NCBI GenBank assembly: GCA_002633025.1
Contig: NMRB01000416.1
Span: forward strand, 311,560-375,559
Length of the DNA stretch: 64,000 nucleotides
Direction: 5' to 3'
DNA from: Notospermus geniculatus
Lineage: Eukaryota > Nemertea > Pilidiophora > Heteronemertea > Lineidae
Shown here: one piece after another, positions 35,201-47,813 of the stretch
Position numbering within the stretch: the first letter of the stretch is position 1
Layout: each line of letters begins with the position of its first letter
The notes under the pieces: model-generated
Told to the model about the DNA's origin: nothing
What the model saw: the letters and a program-made list of their open reading frames with translations, nothing else
The model's database searches: none
Made by a program: the position numbers and the translations under genes

Positions 35201-38200
35201 AACAGTGCACTCATCTTCCTAAAACGGACTTGTCGGTATATCTCCAGATTGAAACTGAGTCTCTTACCAGGGTGACTCGCACGCACAAAAGGAGCGAGAT
35301 TTAAAAAGAATACTGACAATTCCATTTGAAATCGTTTACTCTCTATTTTGGCCAGCACGGGTGAAATTCATCTTGGATTTACACCGAAAGTGATAGATTA
35401 TTATCCCTCTCTTTTTGATCGATATTAGCCTGTCACCTGCGGGTATTATATTAGCATATTCAAATATATTACAATGGCCACCAATGGCCATTCACTTGTG
35501 ACAATAAACCATCGTTATTGTATCTTTTATTGCACTTCAATAATGACAAGCGTGAACTTCTGCCGTACGCCATCATATTCATTACCGTTGACATTTCACG
35601 TTAATGGCCCGCCAGCGACTTTTGATTGCACAAGGCGAAAAACGATTTTACATTTCGTTCGCCAGCAAAAATAAGAAAAGTTGAAAGTAGCGACCAAATC
35701 GTGATCGTCTTGTGAAAAAAAGCGAAGAATTGTCTGGACCAGGAAAAAAGCCAGACATATTAACATTTCCTGATAACCCGAGAACAGGTGAAAGAAAAAG
35801 GCTTAGTTAAATTTCTCCAGTTCTAAGATGAAACAAAGGCAGCGTTAAGTAGGCCTACCATTAGCTGCAAGGTACTGTCAGTGTTTGTTTGCTAGTCAAT
35901 GTTCCCCGACACGAGGCGGATGTAATTTTCGTACGGTATTTAACTTGTTGGCGTGTGTGCCCCTAAAACTAATTTTCCCCGTCAGACATTCGGAAATAAA
36001 TCAATTCTTAAATCCAGCCAACGTGCGCGTTAGAGTAGGATTGCATGTTTCACCTAAGGAGACTAGCATTTATTTAGTAACGTTACCAGGCGGTTTGTTT
36101 TTCAAAGCCACGTTCCCGCTTAACGATGTTCGCGATACTGCACCGGGCAGAACTTATTACCAACCTGTATATACCAGGTATACGTTGGTCTTGTCTGTCT
36201 CACATTTTTACCTTGCCAATAAATCTTAGAGCTGAGTTCATTACGATTTTTAACATGCGGGATATGACTTAGCTCGCCAGAGACACAAGTAGGCTATTGA
36301 CAGACACATTGGCCTTTCTTCTTTGACCAACAATGAAGACAACCATATCAACATACTGGGAGTTGCGAGGGGGAAGTCGTTTAATTTGGCGACAGGGGAA
36401 AATGGAGTGTTTGGAAATCGTGAATCATTGATGAAAAGGTCGACGAATGAGAAAAAGAGTACACATTTATATAGTTAGACAAAAACGCACTAAGCATGAC
36501 CCCACGTTCAAGGAAGCATGCAACACACGCCAGTTTGAAGGTCTCTACAAAGCTTTGTAAGTTGAAGCTTCGACGAGTAAATGGATGGAATGACTTGGAA
36601 TAAACAGATATTCCCTTTTGGGGAATGAAGTTGGCAAGTCGCCGACGCGTTCAAGGAAGGCGAGTCCGTCTAGGACTTGGAACTGCGGGTTGGTGAGGGG
36701 TTGAAGCAGACGTGAGTTCTCGCCTACACGCGCCAAACTCCATGCTGAGGAAACGAAAACACACAAAAAACTAATAACAACAATCTATAATATCACACAA
36801 ACTAGAAGTTTATGGACTGAGGATGATCATGGTTCTATCCCTAAATATCATCCGTTACCCTCTGTGTACCATCAAAAGCAGTTCATCTTGATACGAATGC
36901 GTGTTTGGAAGTCTCGCAAAGCAACGCGGTCAAGGACAGACCGTATACCTTTGAGGCATTGCGCACTGGGCGGCAAACCTTTAAGCCATTCAAGAGATTT
37001 TCAGCCATACAAAGAAAATCGGACACGTGGTGACAAGTGACGTGCTCACAGGCTGAGAAATAATTGTCAATTTGAGATTGAGGTGTCGACGTTACCGAAA
37101 ACCCGAGAAATCTCCCGTTGTCTTTCAAAGCCGACAGAGGCACGAGCGGTCATCGTGTGTGTCGTTTCTAGGTGGTAAGTGTAAACGACAGGGGTACACC
37201 TTGTCGGTAAACTCACAAATTTATGTTTTTTATATGCATTGCTAAATTATACAAACACATTTTCAAATAGGCAGAACATCATAATAACGTTTTGTTTTTA
37301 CTAAAACAGGATCGTCTGCTGGTCGAAAGATTAGGAGATCCAATCCTTTAACCATTGGCCATAAAACCACTTGAGTTTTCTTTCACTTGCACCATAATTA
37401 GACCACCTCTTTCTGCCAGCATCCAGCAGCACGCCCCGTCAGCCATCCCTGAACACGAAAGCCAGAAATTTTGACCACACGTTTGGATGATCGTTACGTA
37501 GGCAGTCCTACTCTGGAACCACCAGAACGGAGCAGAGTTACCCCATATGTCATACTAACAGCCCCAAACATCACATTTTTACTTATCCCAATGATTGTGA
37601 TCCCCCTCAGTCCTATCTACGTTAGTGACAAAAATACCTTATCTTGCGCCTTTGAGTCGTTCCCCGCCTGTCCTGCGCTCTGGCCCTTGGATTGAGTGGC
37701 ACAAGTGCTCGGACCTGACCGGGGAGAACTGGGTACGGTCCCCTCCTCGACGGCGCTTTTCTCGCCAGACGTCGGGTTGGCATTTGGCGATTTCTCCGAG
37801 TTGCGGCCAAGGGCCACCATCTGTCAGGACGAAATTGCAAGTCTAAGATACGTGTCTATTTTATGGGTCGATATTACACATCGGGCAGACGACATTAAGG
37901 TTGGTTAGAAAGGGTGCAAAAGATGAGAAGGTGGTATTAGCTACTCGGGGAAATGATATAACTTGAGAAGGTTTTTACCAGCTCAGCGACGAGAGCCGTG
38001 AATGAAAGAATATTATACAGATTGAACCATTGTGCGGTTGATCGGGCACAGAATTGTTCACAACAGTGTAACGCTTCCTCTGTTTTTTACAGCAACACCC
38101 CTCCCCCATCTGCTATACTCTAGAGTAGGCCTACCGACTCGGTCGGTCATAGACAATCGATTAGGTTTACACCGTGTACATCTTGCAATGACAGAAATTT

Positions 38201-41200
38201 TCATAAATGAACGCTTTTCAAGTCGATTGGGAAGAAAATGCCTCGGACTGACAACGACGGCCTGCCCATTTCATTATGAGCACAGACATCAACAATCATG
38301 CTTATTGGCTAAGCACCACACCAGAAGTTCGTTTTCAACCTGATCTACGTTTTACACGTAGAACCCAAAGCTTGGTACGGGACCCTGCACAAGACTCGTT
38401 CCCCAGCCCCGGTTTATCTGCAGCAATCCGATATTCCTATAGTACATCATTCGGTGTTCGACTGATCTTCAAATACAGGCGATGTCATGTTTTCCGGAAT
38501 GCTCCGAGCAATGCGATGAGAATAATAGGAAAAGCCCGACGGCAGAATGCGCCAGACAAGGTTTATGTGCCATTAATATTTCATGGAAAAAGCTTGTAAT
38601 AAGATTACCGACCATTCGCCATCAGCGATCGTCTAGCAGACGGCACAGCCGCCATCTTTTAACTGCCAACTAAATTGATGTTTTCACACGAGTTGTAACA
38701 CTTCTTCCTTCGGAATATAGCGTCTCCCAACAGGAGAGCCAGAACTCTTTGTATAAGATAAGGAAGCTGATAGCATAGACTGTGACGAGGTGTCTTCGAA
38801 GCCAGGAATGACCGGCACCGGGAGATGCCACACCGTATCTGCGGACCGTTTCAAAACGTGTTGTGATGCCTAGAGAAGAAACCGTTCAGCGTGTTTGGAC
38901 ACCAAAAAATATGGTGAAATAACCTCTGTTGGCGTCAAATTCATACCGTGGAGGAATTATATTTGTTTTCATCTCATCCTGACGGCAGCATGCAAGAAGA
39001 AATGTTTTCAACGACCACCCCCTCCCCCGGATGAAATCTTTCCTTTTTATCGGGCATTCCACAGTGTTAGAAACGGGCCGTAGACTTTGTGGGTATCTGT
39101 AGCAATGGCGGACAACACATAATAAATACTGAATATTTACATACCCGCCGCCAGGTGTAGATGTAAGCAACGTCCATTAATGTGTAATGGTCGACTAAGA
39201 ACTCATCAGTATGGAAGATCTGAACCTGGAATTTGAAACCGAACAAGAATCAACAGCAGGTAGACATACTGTACAGTACCTCACAAAAGGTAAAATACAG
39301 CAAAATACATAAGGTGAGCGATGGCTCGCTGATATATTTTTGATGTAGGCCTTAAAGCGAATCGAAAGCGGATTTTGTTTACATTTGGATGGTGTTTGTA
39401 AACAGAAAATTCAGCCAATCAGAATGCACGAAAATTTCTTTTGTTGACATTCTGGAGAAGTTTGTTTACATTTTTCCCGAAAATTCGTCCCCTTTCAAAT
39501 TCTATTTCTAAATCAAATTTTTTCGCTTTTGATTCGCTTTAAAGTATCTAAGATGCCATCAGATTTGCCCGACAATCCCTTTGCTTTTTGACTCCAGATA
39601 TCAACCTCACAGGTCCGCCCCAGGTACTGGTGGTGTACTGTGCGAGAGTTTGACATGGTTGCCGGAAGGTCGTTTCCTAACTACTTATATTAGGGAGTTT
39701 AAGAAATCAAACGATAAACGTTAACTTTACAACAACGTTACTTTTTACCGAAAATGCCATAATTTTGCGAATTCGCAGTATGAAGAATAACGTTGTCGTA
39801 AAGTTAACGTTTATCGTTTGATTTCTTAAACTCCCTACTATTAGATGATTGTTGTATTACGTATAAGATGTATTAACTTAGATGATTGTTGTATTACGTT
39901 TAAGATGTATTAACTTACAAGATGATTTTGTGTTAAGCCGAATTTCATTCGTATAAATTTCTTGAGGTGTCCAACAGTAACAGCAGCAGGACATAATAGG
40001 TACCGCTTATCAGGTGATTCTTTGTGATTCTCTACCGCGGAGGGTTCAACCTCGTCTACAGGTTTTCCGCTGAAAAGACATTTAACACCGATAACGACTC
40101 TTGTAACCCATGCAAAGAGGACGGCAATGAAGAAATTACATCACATTTTCAGGTGCTGCAAACTGACTGGAACGGTTCGTAGTGTGACCTTAGCTCAGAG
40201 AAAGGCCAGTGAATGCCGGTCAAGCTTTTTTTATGGAAACCATTACCGTAACGGAAATATTGTTTTTTGCCAACACTGATACGCTATTTAACTGAAGATT
40301 TTACGGCCGACAGCATCAACGATTTCACGCCGATTTTTTGTCAGTTGGTCGTATTTTCACAAAATTTCCTGAATACAGTTTTAAAAAAAAGTATCACGGG
40401 ATGGACTCCCGACGTCACATCCACCTCGACAACGAAAACGAAACAGTAAACTCGAAACGTTTATGAAGATGGTCGTACTTATAACTGTATTCCAATGATA
40501 AGCTTATATTTTCATCTTCTGTGTATATTGGTCTCTCAACATCAACCTCTCCTCTCTCTTCACTGGAAGATACTGACCGACTGGTGGCTACAAAAGATTC
40601 ATGTGATGGTAAGAGAAAAGTTACCCAAGAAAGGAACAAGCAAAGGCGGAGAATGATGTAATGTATTTTAGCAATGGAGGTGGACAACGGAGAAAGCGGA
40701 GTCATCGAAGTTGGTTTTACCTGCTTCTGGGTGTGCGGCATAAAATTCTCTTCGTCGCTGCATTTCAGCTACAACGAAACAGGATGTTACCAATGAAAGT
40801 TGGACCTCTTTACAAAAGTGCAGGATTGGCTCTGCACTGTTGGCATCGTAGAATAGAATAATGCCCGTTGTACACGAAGGATTTTTTTTCTTGTAGGCCT
40901 ACTAAAAATTATAAAGAGGCTCAAGGGTGATTTCGATCATAGGCCACCGATTAGCTGAAAGGCATTATGAACACCCATTTAAGCCCCATTTATAATTTTT
41001 AGTACACTGTACTAGAAAAATCTTAAGTGTACAACGGGCATAAGTCACAGAAGGACAAATCAGTCGGATTATTATGCAATGGGAAAAACATTTCTCTGGT
41101 CAATTTGGTATGGGTTTATTCATAAATGTCTCAGTAACCAATTGTGTAATTTTTTTCTCTCCATTTCTTCCCAAAGGATCAGTTTACCAAACCCACACCT

Positions 41201-42118
41201 CATCATTCTTTTACCCACTCCCTTTACCGACCATACTGATAGGCGACGTTCTGCAGTAGCTGCAGAAACACATGTAGGCCCGTATTTTAAAACGTGCTCC
41301 TCAACGTAAAGGAGTTCATCAAGTTGTTGAGAACAATAGCTGAGGAATTCCTTTACGTTGAGGAGCATTCTAAAATACGGGCCAATGTTCAATGCAAGAA
41401 GATCATTTTGTGGAAGACATAACAGGCTATAATTTGTACACTCTGTACTCACTTTTAAATAGACTAGGGACCAATTTGTAGACTAGATCTTGGAGTGTCT
41501 TGTCTGATCTTATATTGAGTAAGGGTCGAGTCTTGTGTACCTGGACATCACAAATTGGGCAGTACTTGCTGGTCTCTAAGTAACGGACAATGCAAGTACG
41601 GCAAACTGAAAATACATTGGAGAATATTGAAACGAAAGGGTTGTACCCGCGTTCTGAAATTAAAAGTGGTTTAGCGCTTGCTCCCTTCGTGCGCCGTGAC
41701 TTGGGACCGAGGCGTAAGAACCATTGATTACTTAATCAGGATGTGTTCGCGAGGGTCGATCAGGAACCGGAGTTCACTCATGTTGGAGTATCGTGAACTG
41801 GGAAAATAGGGAGTTTTCGTGAAACGCCAACGCGAACGCCAAATCCATTGTTCGATATACCAGGAAGAGAGAACCGAACAAAAGTATAGACGTTCGCGTT
41901 GGCGTTTCGGGGGCATTGCAAAAACTCCGTAATATAAAGGAACGCGAAACAGTTCTCTGAAAATGTTGACATAAAAAGATGCGACACAAAACTTTAACTT
42001 ACAGGAATGTAGACATTCAATAATTGTAGTAGCATCCACGTAATACCCTCCACACAATATACACACGAGGTGAGGATTCAAGTCAGTGATTTTCATTTGA
42101 GTCGTCCGATGCATCGTC
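31877..42118 (-). CDS. PCGF2/4 (Bmi1-like): Polycomb group RING finger protein of the BMI1/MEL18 (PCGF4/PCGF2) type, complete, 7 coding exons
   Basis: A core subunit of Polycomb repressive complex 1, which pairs with RING1 to ubiquitylate histone H2A. Exons 5' to 3' on the minus strand: 42003-42118 (ATG at 42114, with 4 bases of UTR after the acceptor, so a non-coding first exon lies upstream), 41453-41605, 40721-40768, 40479-40587, 39919-40069, 39145-39225, 31877-32272. All junctions are GT-AG with matching phases and total 349 aa. The RING has C18, C21, C34, H36, C39, C42, C53 and C56, at the same positions as in human BMI1, followed by the strongly conserved [11 protein letters not shown] and [27 protein letters not shown] matches the KRRRDFYAAHP segment. 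The RAWUL domain spans about 158-225 ([33 protein letters not shown]). The tail has a basic GGRKRKRSK nuclear-signal-like cluster and then an acidic, polar stretch unlike the Pro/Ser tail of vertebrate BMI1. Confidence 0.95.
32273..39144. other. Last intron of the PCGF gene
   Basis: No further exon is needed, since exon 6 joins the last exon in phase 0. It contains a poly-C run and an N at 32833, a 1.56-kb repeated block (33508-35065 and 35208-36777), and several open frames without homology. A minus-strand open segment at 37638-37820 with splice-like borders was considered and rejected. Confidence 0.6.
33508..36777. repeat. ~1.56-kb direct repeat around a single N (35066)
   Basis: 33508-35065 and 35208-36777 are nearly identical over their length, with a few small indels. 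Copy 1 ends abruptly at AAAACTAATAA followed by N; copy 2 passes the same point and continues. A 141-bp stretch unique to the join lies between them. This is best explained as two haplotype contigs placed in series. Confidence 0.8.
39145..40768 (-). CDS. PCGF2/4 (Bmi1-like): PCGF exons 3-6: linker and RAWUL domain
   Basis: Exon 3 (40721-40768) encodes [15 protein letters not shown]. Exon 4 (40479-40587) encodes an acidic linker with [11 protein letters not shown]. Exon 5 (39919-40069) encodes a short linker and [20 protein letters not shown]. Exon 6 (39145-39225) encodes the rest of the RAWUL ubiquitin-like fold ending YIYTWRR. The phases (1, 2, 0, 0) only fit this order. The intron between exons 5 and 6 carries two inverted-repeat elements. 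Confidence 0.93.
39352..39542. mobile_element. TTAA-bounded MITE in a PCGF intron
   Basis: The ends TTAAAGCGAATCGAAAGCG and CGCTTTTGATTCGCTTTAA are near-exact inverted repeats with TTAA at both tips. The family differs from the TTAAAGGACCAC elements. Confidence 0.75.
39691..39837. mobile_element. Foldback element with ~48-bp inverted repeats in a PCGF intron
   Basis: The left arm starts TAGGGAGTTTAAGAAATCAA and the right arm ends TTGATTTCTTAAACTCCCTA. The arms are almost perfectly complementary and flank about 50 bases. Confidence 0.8.
40861..41041. mobile_element. MITE with ATGCCCGTTGTACAC ends in a PCGF intron
   Basis: ATGCCCGTTGTACAC at 40861 and its exact reverse complement GTGTACAACGGGCAT at 41027-41041. 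An inner pair (TAAAAATTATAAA near 40903 and TTTATAATTTTTA near 40990) adds to the stem. Confidence 0.8.
41278..41383. mobile_element. Foldback element in a PCGF intron
   Basis: GGCCCGTATTTTAAAACG and GCTCCTCAACGTAAAGGA on the left are mirrored by TCCTTTACGTTGAGGAGCA and TAAAATACGGGCC on the right. The spacer is about 25 bases. Confidence 0.8.
41453..42118 (-). CDS. PCGF2/4 (Bmi1-like): PCGF exons 1-2: RING domain
   Basis: Coding exon 1 (42003-42118) ends in phase 1 after ECLHS. Exon 2 (41453-41605) starts with [16 protein letters not shown], so the intron splits the RING between its H36 and C39 ligands, as in vertebrate BMI1. Exon 2 carries both NIR and SDKTLQ without the intron that vertebrates have there. 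The 397-bp intron contains a MITE-like inverted repeat (41807-41934). Confidence 0.93.
41807..41934. mobile_element. Inverted-repeat element between the two RING exons
   Basis: GAGTTTTCGTGAAACGCCAA (left) is mirrored by TTGGCGTTTCGGGGGCATTG and AAAACTCC (right). A related copy lies at about 31137-31320. Confidence 0.65.
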
Positions 42119-43779
42119 CTGGAAGAAACGAGATTCATATAGCTATCGAAAACAACGTCCCGGAAAAGGAGAACAGGACCTGTCATAAACGCCCCTGAGA
42201 GCCTGACCCTACTTGTCCAGGCCTAATACTAATTGTGAGTCCACACAGCCGAGTTTGGTCACCGTTTTTTGTACACCGTTCTTTAATACTTTCTCTCGCG
42301 CCAGTGGAGTGCCTTGTGTGACGTCATTTCTGATCGGCCCATCGGCGACGTTGCTAAGCGAGGTTCCCGCCAGACAAAGAGACACGCGCCCTTAAAAATA
42401 CGACCATTGATTGTGACACGTTTCGTCAGCCAATAAGAGCGTCCGTGCCCGATTGTGGTCGTCGTGGCAGTGTGAAGTGTCAACGACTAGACGAATATTT
42501 CGAGATTTTGTGTTCATTTTGTCCATGCAACGAGCATGGAGCATATTTTGAATGATTATGTGAGGTCACAACAAATCTTCGTGACATGCAATTTTTAGGC
42601 CTTAACGCGTCGACGTATATAACTCCAGACGACAAAAACTCCTCAAACCAACTAGGCCTTCTTAAAGCGTCGCACGTCTGCCAAGTATTTCTCCACAGAC
42701 ACTGCCCAATTAGTAGGTCAACCTTTGCACACATGGCGCATTCTGAGAAAGAAGGTTACTACTGAATTCACCAAAGAAGGGTGACCGTCAAAGTCAGAGA
42801 GCAAAACTGTTTCTAATCAGTTTTATTCAGAAGCGCGCTGATTAAGTATGTCATGTGGATTACAAATGGCGAATTTTGCGGCGATTTCTGGGGCCCTCTG
42901 ACTGCTGGTAGTGGGGGCAAGGGGTTGATTTCAAAGTCCCTGTAAAAAAGAAAGCTCCTTTGCACTTGGAAATCTTGCTGGCAATTTCTCTCCGCGAATA
43001 AATTGCAGTGTGCCGACAAATTGATAAAACACCGCCAATATGCCAAGTTTCGGAGAAAAAATTATGAATTCGTTAGAAAATCATTCGTTCAGAAGTAAGA
43101 TCCACACAAAATCAAAATACCTGCTACCAACGAAGAGGAAACCTGGCTCACAAACTGACACCAAACGCTGATGATTTACATCTAGCGGGAGATGGAAGAA
43201 CTAATAATGAAACATAATTTATGCATGAGGTCTTGGCGCGTATTGTTGGGAACATAATCACTGGTATGCAGTGTACTGTATAGCGCAGAGGTAAGAGCTA
43301 TTCAGCTGCGATTTTCACGCGGATTTCACGCGCTACAGCGGGTCTCTCACCACGAAATTTCTCTGATGGCGTTGTCCATTGAGCAGTGAAGTAAAATAGG
43401 TATTTCTGACGATTTTTTCGCGGCATCGCCAATTGGCTCCGCATGTCTGCCGACCTCAATTATTGACAGCAACTTCACCATGATACGGCGAGTACAAGCT
43501 CGTGGACCGGCCCTGGCCTCAATGATTAATCATTCCGAACTACATGTATTGTGTAAAAAAAACCTCCGGAGTTCATGCCATGTACATGTATCATAGAAGC
43601 ACCTATTTTCCAGATACTATGCCGTGTGCTTGGTAAGTTATGGTGTGTCGAGGGGCTCCTTCCTCGTGCTCAGCCAGAAGACTTTTGGGAAGAGATGCTT
43701 ATGCAACATCGGAAGAGACGGGAGCTCCAGAGAACCAAGCACCTCAGGAGACATAGCCTCCTTGGCAACACACTGGCCA

Positions 43780-44043
43780 CGAAGAAAGGGTCGAATCGGA
43801 GACCATCACACAAGAAGAGGCGCCTTTCACTCCTCCATCTTCATCACACGGTCAAAATGATGTTCAGTCTCATGGACGGCGGTCGCCGACCGTCACAAGT
43901 TGGATTGGATATTCAGTGTCTGCTCATTCTTTGGCAAACCAAGTCGCGTCATTTGCAATAAGGCAATTTTTAATACGCCGACCACAACAATTAAATTTTG
44001 AGGACGTCCGAGTGAATGGACCGCAATCTGCAAACGTAGTATA
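43780..44043 (+). CDS. Possible terminal exon of an unrecognised gene
   Basis: One frame reads an acidic stretch (EERVESETITQEEAPFTPPS) followed by SWIGYSVSAHSLANQVASFA and a basic RQFLIRRPQQ segment, ending NGPQSANVV with TAA at about 44041-44043. Amino-acid usage looks natural, but upstream the frame meets a TAG near 43756, so an acceptor or a lesion must intervene. I do not recognise the product. Two other frames in the interval are also open, so this is weak. Confidence 0.2.
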
Positions 44044-44507
44044 ATTTTGCACTAGATTTCGAGAAACTCAGCTACCATGCAGTTCGGTTCGAAATCATCC
44101 CCTATACAACTCTCTTCGAGGTTCAGTTTCCCTGAAGCTGCAGAAAGGTGCGTGTACACTGAGCTAGCAAGATTCCTCGGCAAGGATCTTTTGACCCTGT
44201 ACAGTGGCCACAACACTAGCACACCTGAACAACATTTTGGAAAGTCTTTCCCCGGTACACTACCAGACAACTTGGTCCAAGACCGTTTAATGTTGGTTGG
44301 AAAAATGTTGGCAAATGTTGCCACTGTCCACAACCTCTTTGAAAAAAGGTAGAAGGTTGATATGATTTTGGAGGACATAAACGGCCTGAAATCTCCCTTG
44401 CCGACACCTCTCGTCACTTCACACAATATTTGTGGGAGGCAAAGAAAAACTGCAGGCCAGATCCTCCAGCACGTTGAGTCTTGCAGAGGAGAATGCAATC
44501 TAAAGTC

Positions 44508-44712
44508 TGCCGCACACTGGAGCTATCTGCTGAGCAAAAAGTCATTCGAGACCGTTTGCTCAGCAGATAGCTCACCGAAAAATACGCGCACACACGAGCT
44601 TTCTGCCTCGCGAGGCAAAAAACTCACCGAAATTACGCGCACACGCGAGCTATCTGCTGAGCAAAAAGTCTCGAATGACTTTTTGCTCAGCAGATAGCTC
44701 CAGTGTGCGGCA
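44508..44712. mobile_element. Foldback element with ~45-bp arms and internal repeats of the arm
   Basis: TGCCGCACACTGGAGCTATC at the left tip and GATAGCTCCAGTGTGCGGCA at the right tip are perfect complements. The core phrase GAGCTATCTGCTGAGCAAAA occurs in both orientations four times within 205 bases. Confidence 0.85.
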
Positions 44713-47700
44713 GGCTTAACAGGAGCGTTGGTGCAACCTCAAGAAATCTGGCATTGCGTCCAAGTCTGTTTCAGAGTGACTTCGTTCGCCTCCTCCATTG
44801 ATGGACGTTTGCACGGAACAACCAACCACAGCCGTACAAGGAAGTCAATCTACTTTTTATGTCGACCAAAATTCTGAACGGTGCTGAAAGCAAAATCATA
44901 GCTGCGCCCGAATGGAAATTTAGGCTCGGTAATCCGTGTGACGGCATCAACTTCAAGCCCGGCTTCACCAACACTTTTGACTCTGGATGGTTCGAATTGA
45001 TCTGGAGCCTCCTACAAATGCTGTCAAATTCGGGTCAAATTGCTGTGAATGAAAAATCCCAAGTGGTGGCAGAGAAGGCCGACACCGCACAGCACAAGAA
45101 CCTCAGAAAGAACACCTGACCCCCTGGATGCACACGACCCCCTAACGATCAGCAGCACTGGTCATGAGTCAAGATAGACATAGCGAATAAGACCTCGGTA
45201 ACCACTGATGAAGCCGCTCTGACGCATCTTCAGCTGTACGAATTAGGTGATCTGCTACAGAACGGCCGCTCAAGAACATGAAGACAGTTGAAGAGAGTTG
45301 CCAGCAATAGAAAATGTCGAAAAGACCACAGTAGAGCCACGACACAGCCTGTCGAGCGTGGAAAATAAGCAAAGAGATTTGGACTGATGCTGCAACCACT
45401 GACGATGACGCTGAGCTAAAGTAGACCTACCCTCCGACGCAGGAATTCTGCAGGTTTAGCCGCGCATGTAGCGCAGCGGCAGCGTGTGCACACATAGCCT
45501 GAGCCGGTGGTGATATGGTCTCATGTATCTACGTCATATCTCGGCGAAAATCGGGACCTACGGGAGTGCACAAGACTCCCCGGTACTTGAAATGCTTCGG
45601 TTACCACACGTAGAGAGTAGCTTACCCGAATTTGGTCCGAGCACGAACAGGAATGGAAGACTTTGGCCAGGAAAGATCTTCGCGGTTATTGGTAATGGCG
45701 TAAGGATCAACAACAGCAGACTCGCCGACCTTTTGTTATGGATGCCGCGCGCGAATAGGCTGCGCATGAATTAGCATAGGAGATAAGGTTAGAAGTGGGG
45801 TATGCTGATTGGCTGATTTTTCAATTCAAGAATAAATTATCAGCATAAATTAGCAATAAAGCATGACAAATACATATTACTCAACTGGTCGATAAGACGG
45901 TTTTAAAACAAGAACGTTTCGTCATTCTAACCGTGAAGGAAATTATTGGGATTAACGGGCAGACGTGGATGGCAAAAAAATTCTGGGGCAGAGGAATGGA
46001 GGGAGGCAAGGATTATTTTGAGACCTGAGAATAGTTACACGGGCAACCGAGAGAGAGGAAAAGAATGCCAATGACTTCCAGTCTTTGCGAGTCTACGAAT
46101 GTCATTTCGGCGTCTGTAATAAACAACTATCTATAACCAGACTGTCGGGCATGTGTAATTTAACATCGTACGTCCAAAAGTAGCGCTAGAGACTCTCACA
46201 GGAATTCCTAGTCTCCTTCAGGCCAAACAACCTAACTTATTAAATAAGCCTGGTCGATGGACGACGATCTGTAGGCAAGGATAAGCCTCGTACAAAGTCA
46301 GGACCGTAGCTATAGGGACAGGGGGAAATCCCGCACCCCCACCCCACCCCCAGACGTCACAGAGAAGCCAACTTATTGCAATCGAATAGTGTGGCCGAAA
46401 AAAGGTCGCAAAATGCAAAGGCGTCCCCCAGACCAAAAACGAGGTACAGCCCTGAAATTATAGCCTACTAATTTGGTCTCTTCAGATTTAGGACACAGAG
46501 ACAGTGGCTACCACGTGTCCTGTAATCACGTCTGACTTATTCACCAGAACTGAAATGTTACACAGCGTTCCTCGAAACTCCACAACTGAACAGATGGAAC
46601 TGTTTTAGACGGTTACCCTCTTTGACCATTTGCAAAATTAAAAGTACCATCTACTGCCAATCTCGTGTGCTGGTCTATACACAAACGAGAGAGCCCATTG
46701 GTATACTCGTCCTTGAGCTTACATCAGTTTTCGAAGTGTGGTTAACCGCGGATTTAGCGACATTTTTTTCAAAAATCGAGCAAAAATACTTTCCAATTGG
46801 CTGTGTCGCTGGGATTGACGTTGTTGGAAAGGGCTTTTGCCGCACTATCGGCCTACATGTCCAGTTTGCACGCCACACCACCGAGAAACATTGGCCCTGT
46901 CGAATGGCAGTGCTGGCCATTTCAAAACGCGACTGTGCGAGAACGCCGCGTCGCAGGGGCTTCATTCAGGAATGAAATAACGAGCGTGGTCTTGTCTATT
47001 CACTGTTAAAAAATTGCCTCGAAATCATGCACGGTTAAGGTGTAAGAGCAAAATTACTAGACGCATGTCGCCCCCCGCAAAAAGACAGTCTTTTCCAATA
47101 ATGGCCGGGATTGAATGACTTTTCAAGCATGATTTCGAAACTGTGGACGGCCTAACGTCTCAAGGATCGCCAAAGGGTGGAAATATTATGAACAAGAATC
47201 CACGCTAATTTTGACTGATGGCAATGGTAATTCGGTGAAAGTGGAACCGTCGAATTATAAGTGGTAAAATGAAAATGGCAACGTGAGTTTGGAAAGAATT
47301 GGGATTCTAGATTTTACCAGTTTGTGTCTGCGACTTTTCAAACGCCATATATACCACAGTTTCGACAGACACTACATCTAGGTCTATATTTCGTTGTTGG
47401 ACTAGGTGTATTTTGAGGTCATCATCATAGACCCTACGGTACATGTAGCTCCGACGTCGCCGTCCGAATCTACAAAACCTACATGTACTCTAACGACGGA
47501 GTGGATGAACGAGTGAGTGTCAAAACGGGCTGGTAAGAGGCCCCGTCGGTTGTCGCAGAAAATCCCTCTCGGTTGTAACGAAATTGCCATAAAATATAAT
47601 ATATAAGGCAACGGGCAATTTAAAATAGGTCGACGAAATGAAAGTATACGGCAACGAAAATTCTTTTGTTGGTAACGGGTGATGACCGCAAAAATGGGAA

Positions 47701-47813
47701 CACCGTATCAGATAGAGTGTACGAGTTGTGAGTAACTCATTGAAACCATTGATTGACATGTCATTAAGAACTCTCATTGCTTGTTCGAGATTTTTTATTC
47801 ACACGTCACAACA

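Larger units (their letters stand above)
42119..45801. other. Region upstream of the PCGF gene, without a secure gene
   Basis: The PCGF promoter and non-coding first exon should lie in the first part, but I cannot locate them. On the plus strand, 43780-44043 has a coding-like frame (below). 44052-45120 has several open frames on both strands with no recognised product; they may be decayed retroelement or gene sequence. Confidence 0.35.

Noticed and set aside
33737-36229. Pairs of identical open frames (33737/35474 and 34210/35885) that look like a duplicated gene
   Set aside because: They lie in an N-joined duplication inside the PCGF intron and have no recognised product.
36883-37143. 86-codon minus-strand open frame
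   Set aside because: No recognised domain and no clear acceptor-donor pair. It lies in the same intron.
37638-37820. Minus-strand open segment with splice-like borders inside the last PCGF intron (starts ATGGTGGCCCTTGG)
   Set aside because: Exon 6 (ends YTWRR) joins the last exon (starts KGPL) exactly as in BMI1, so there is no room for another coding exon. It could be an alternative or unrelated exon, but nothing supports it.
44052-44498. 148-codon minus-strand open frame and overlapping plus-strand frames
   Set aside because: Both strands are open, no motif is recognised, and no splice or promoter context supports either.
46622-46975. 117-codon plus-strand frame present in both copies of the 5-kb block
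   Set aside because: The copies are allelic, so shared sequence does not show selection. The second is interrupted by the N gap and no domain was recognised.
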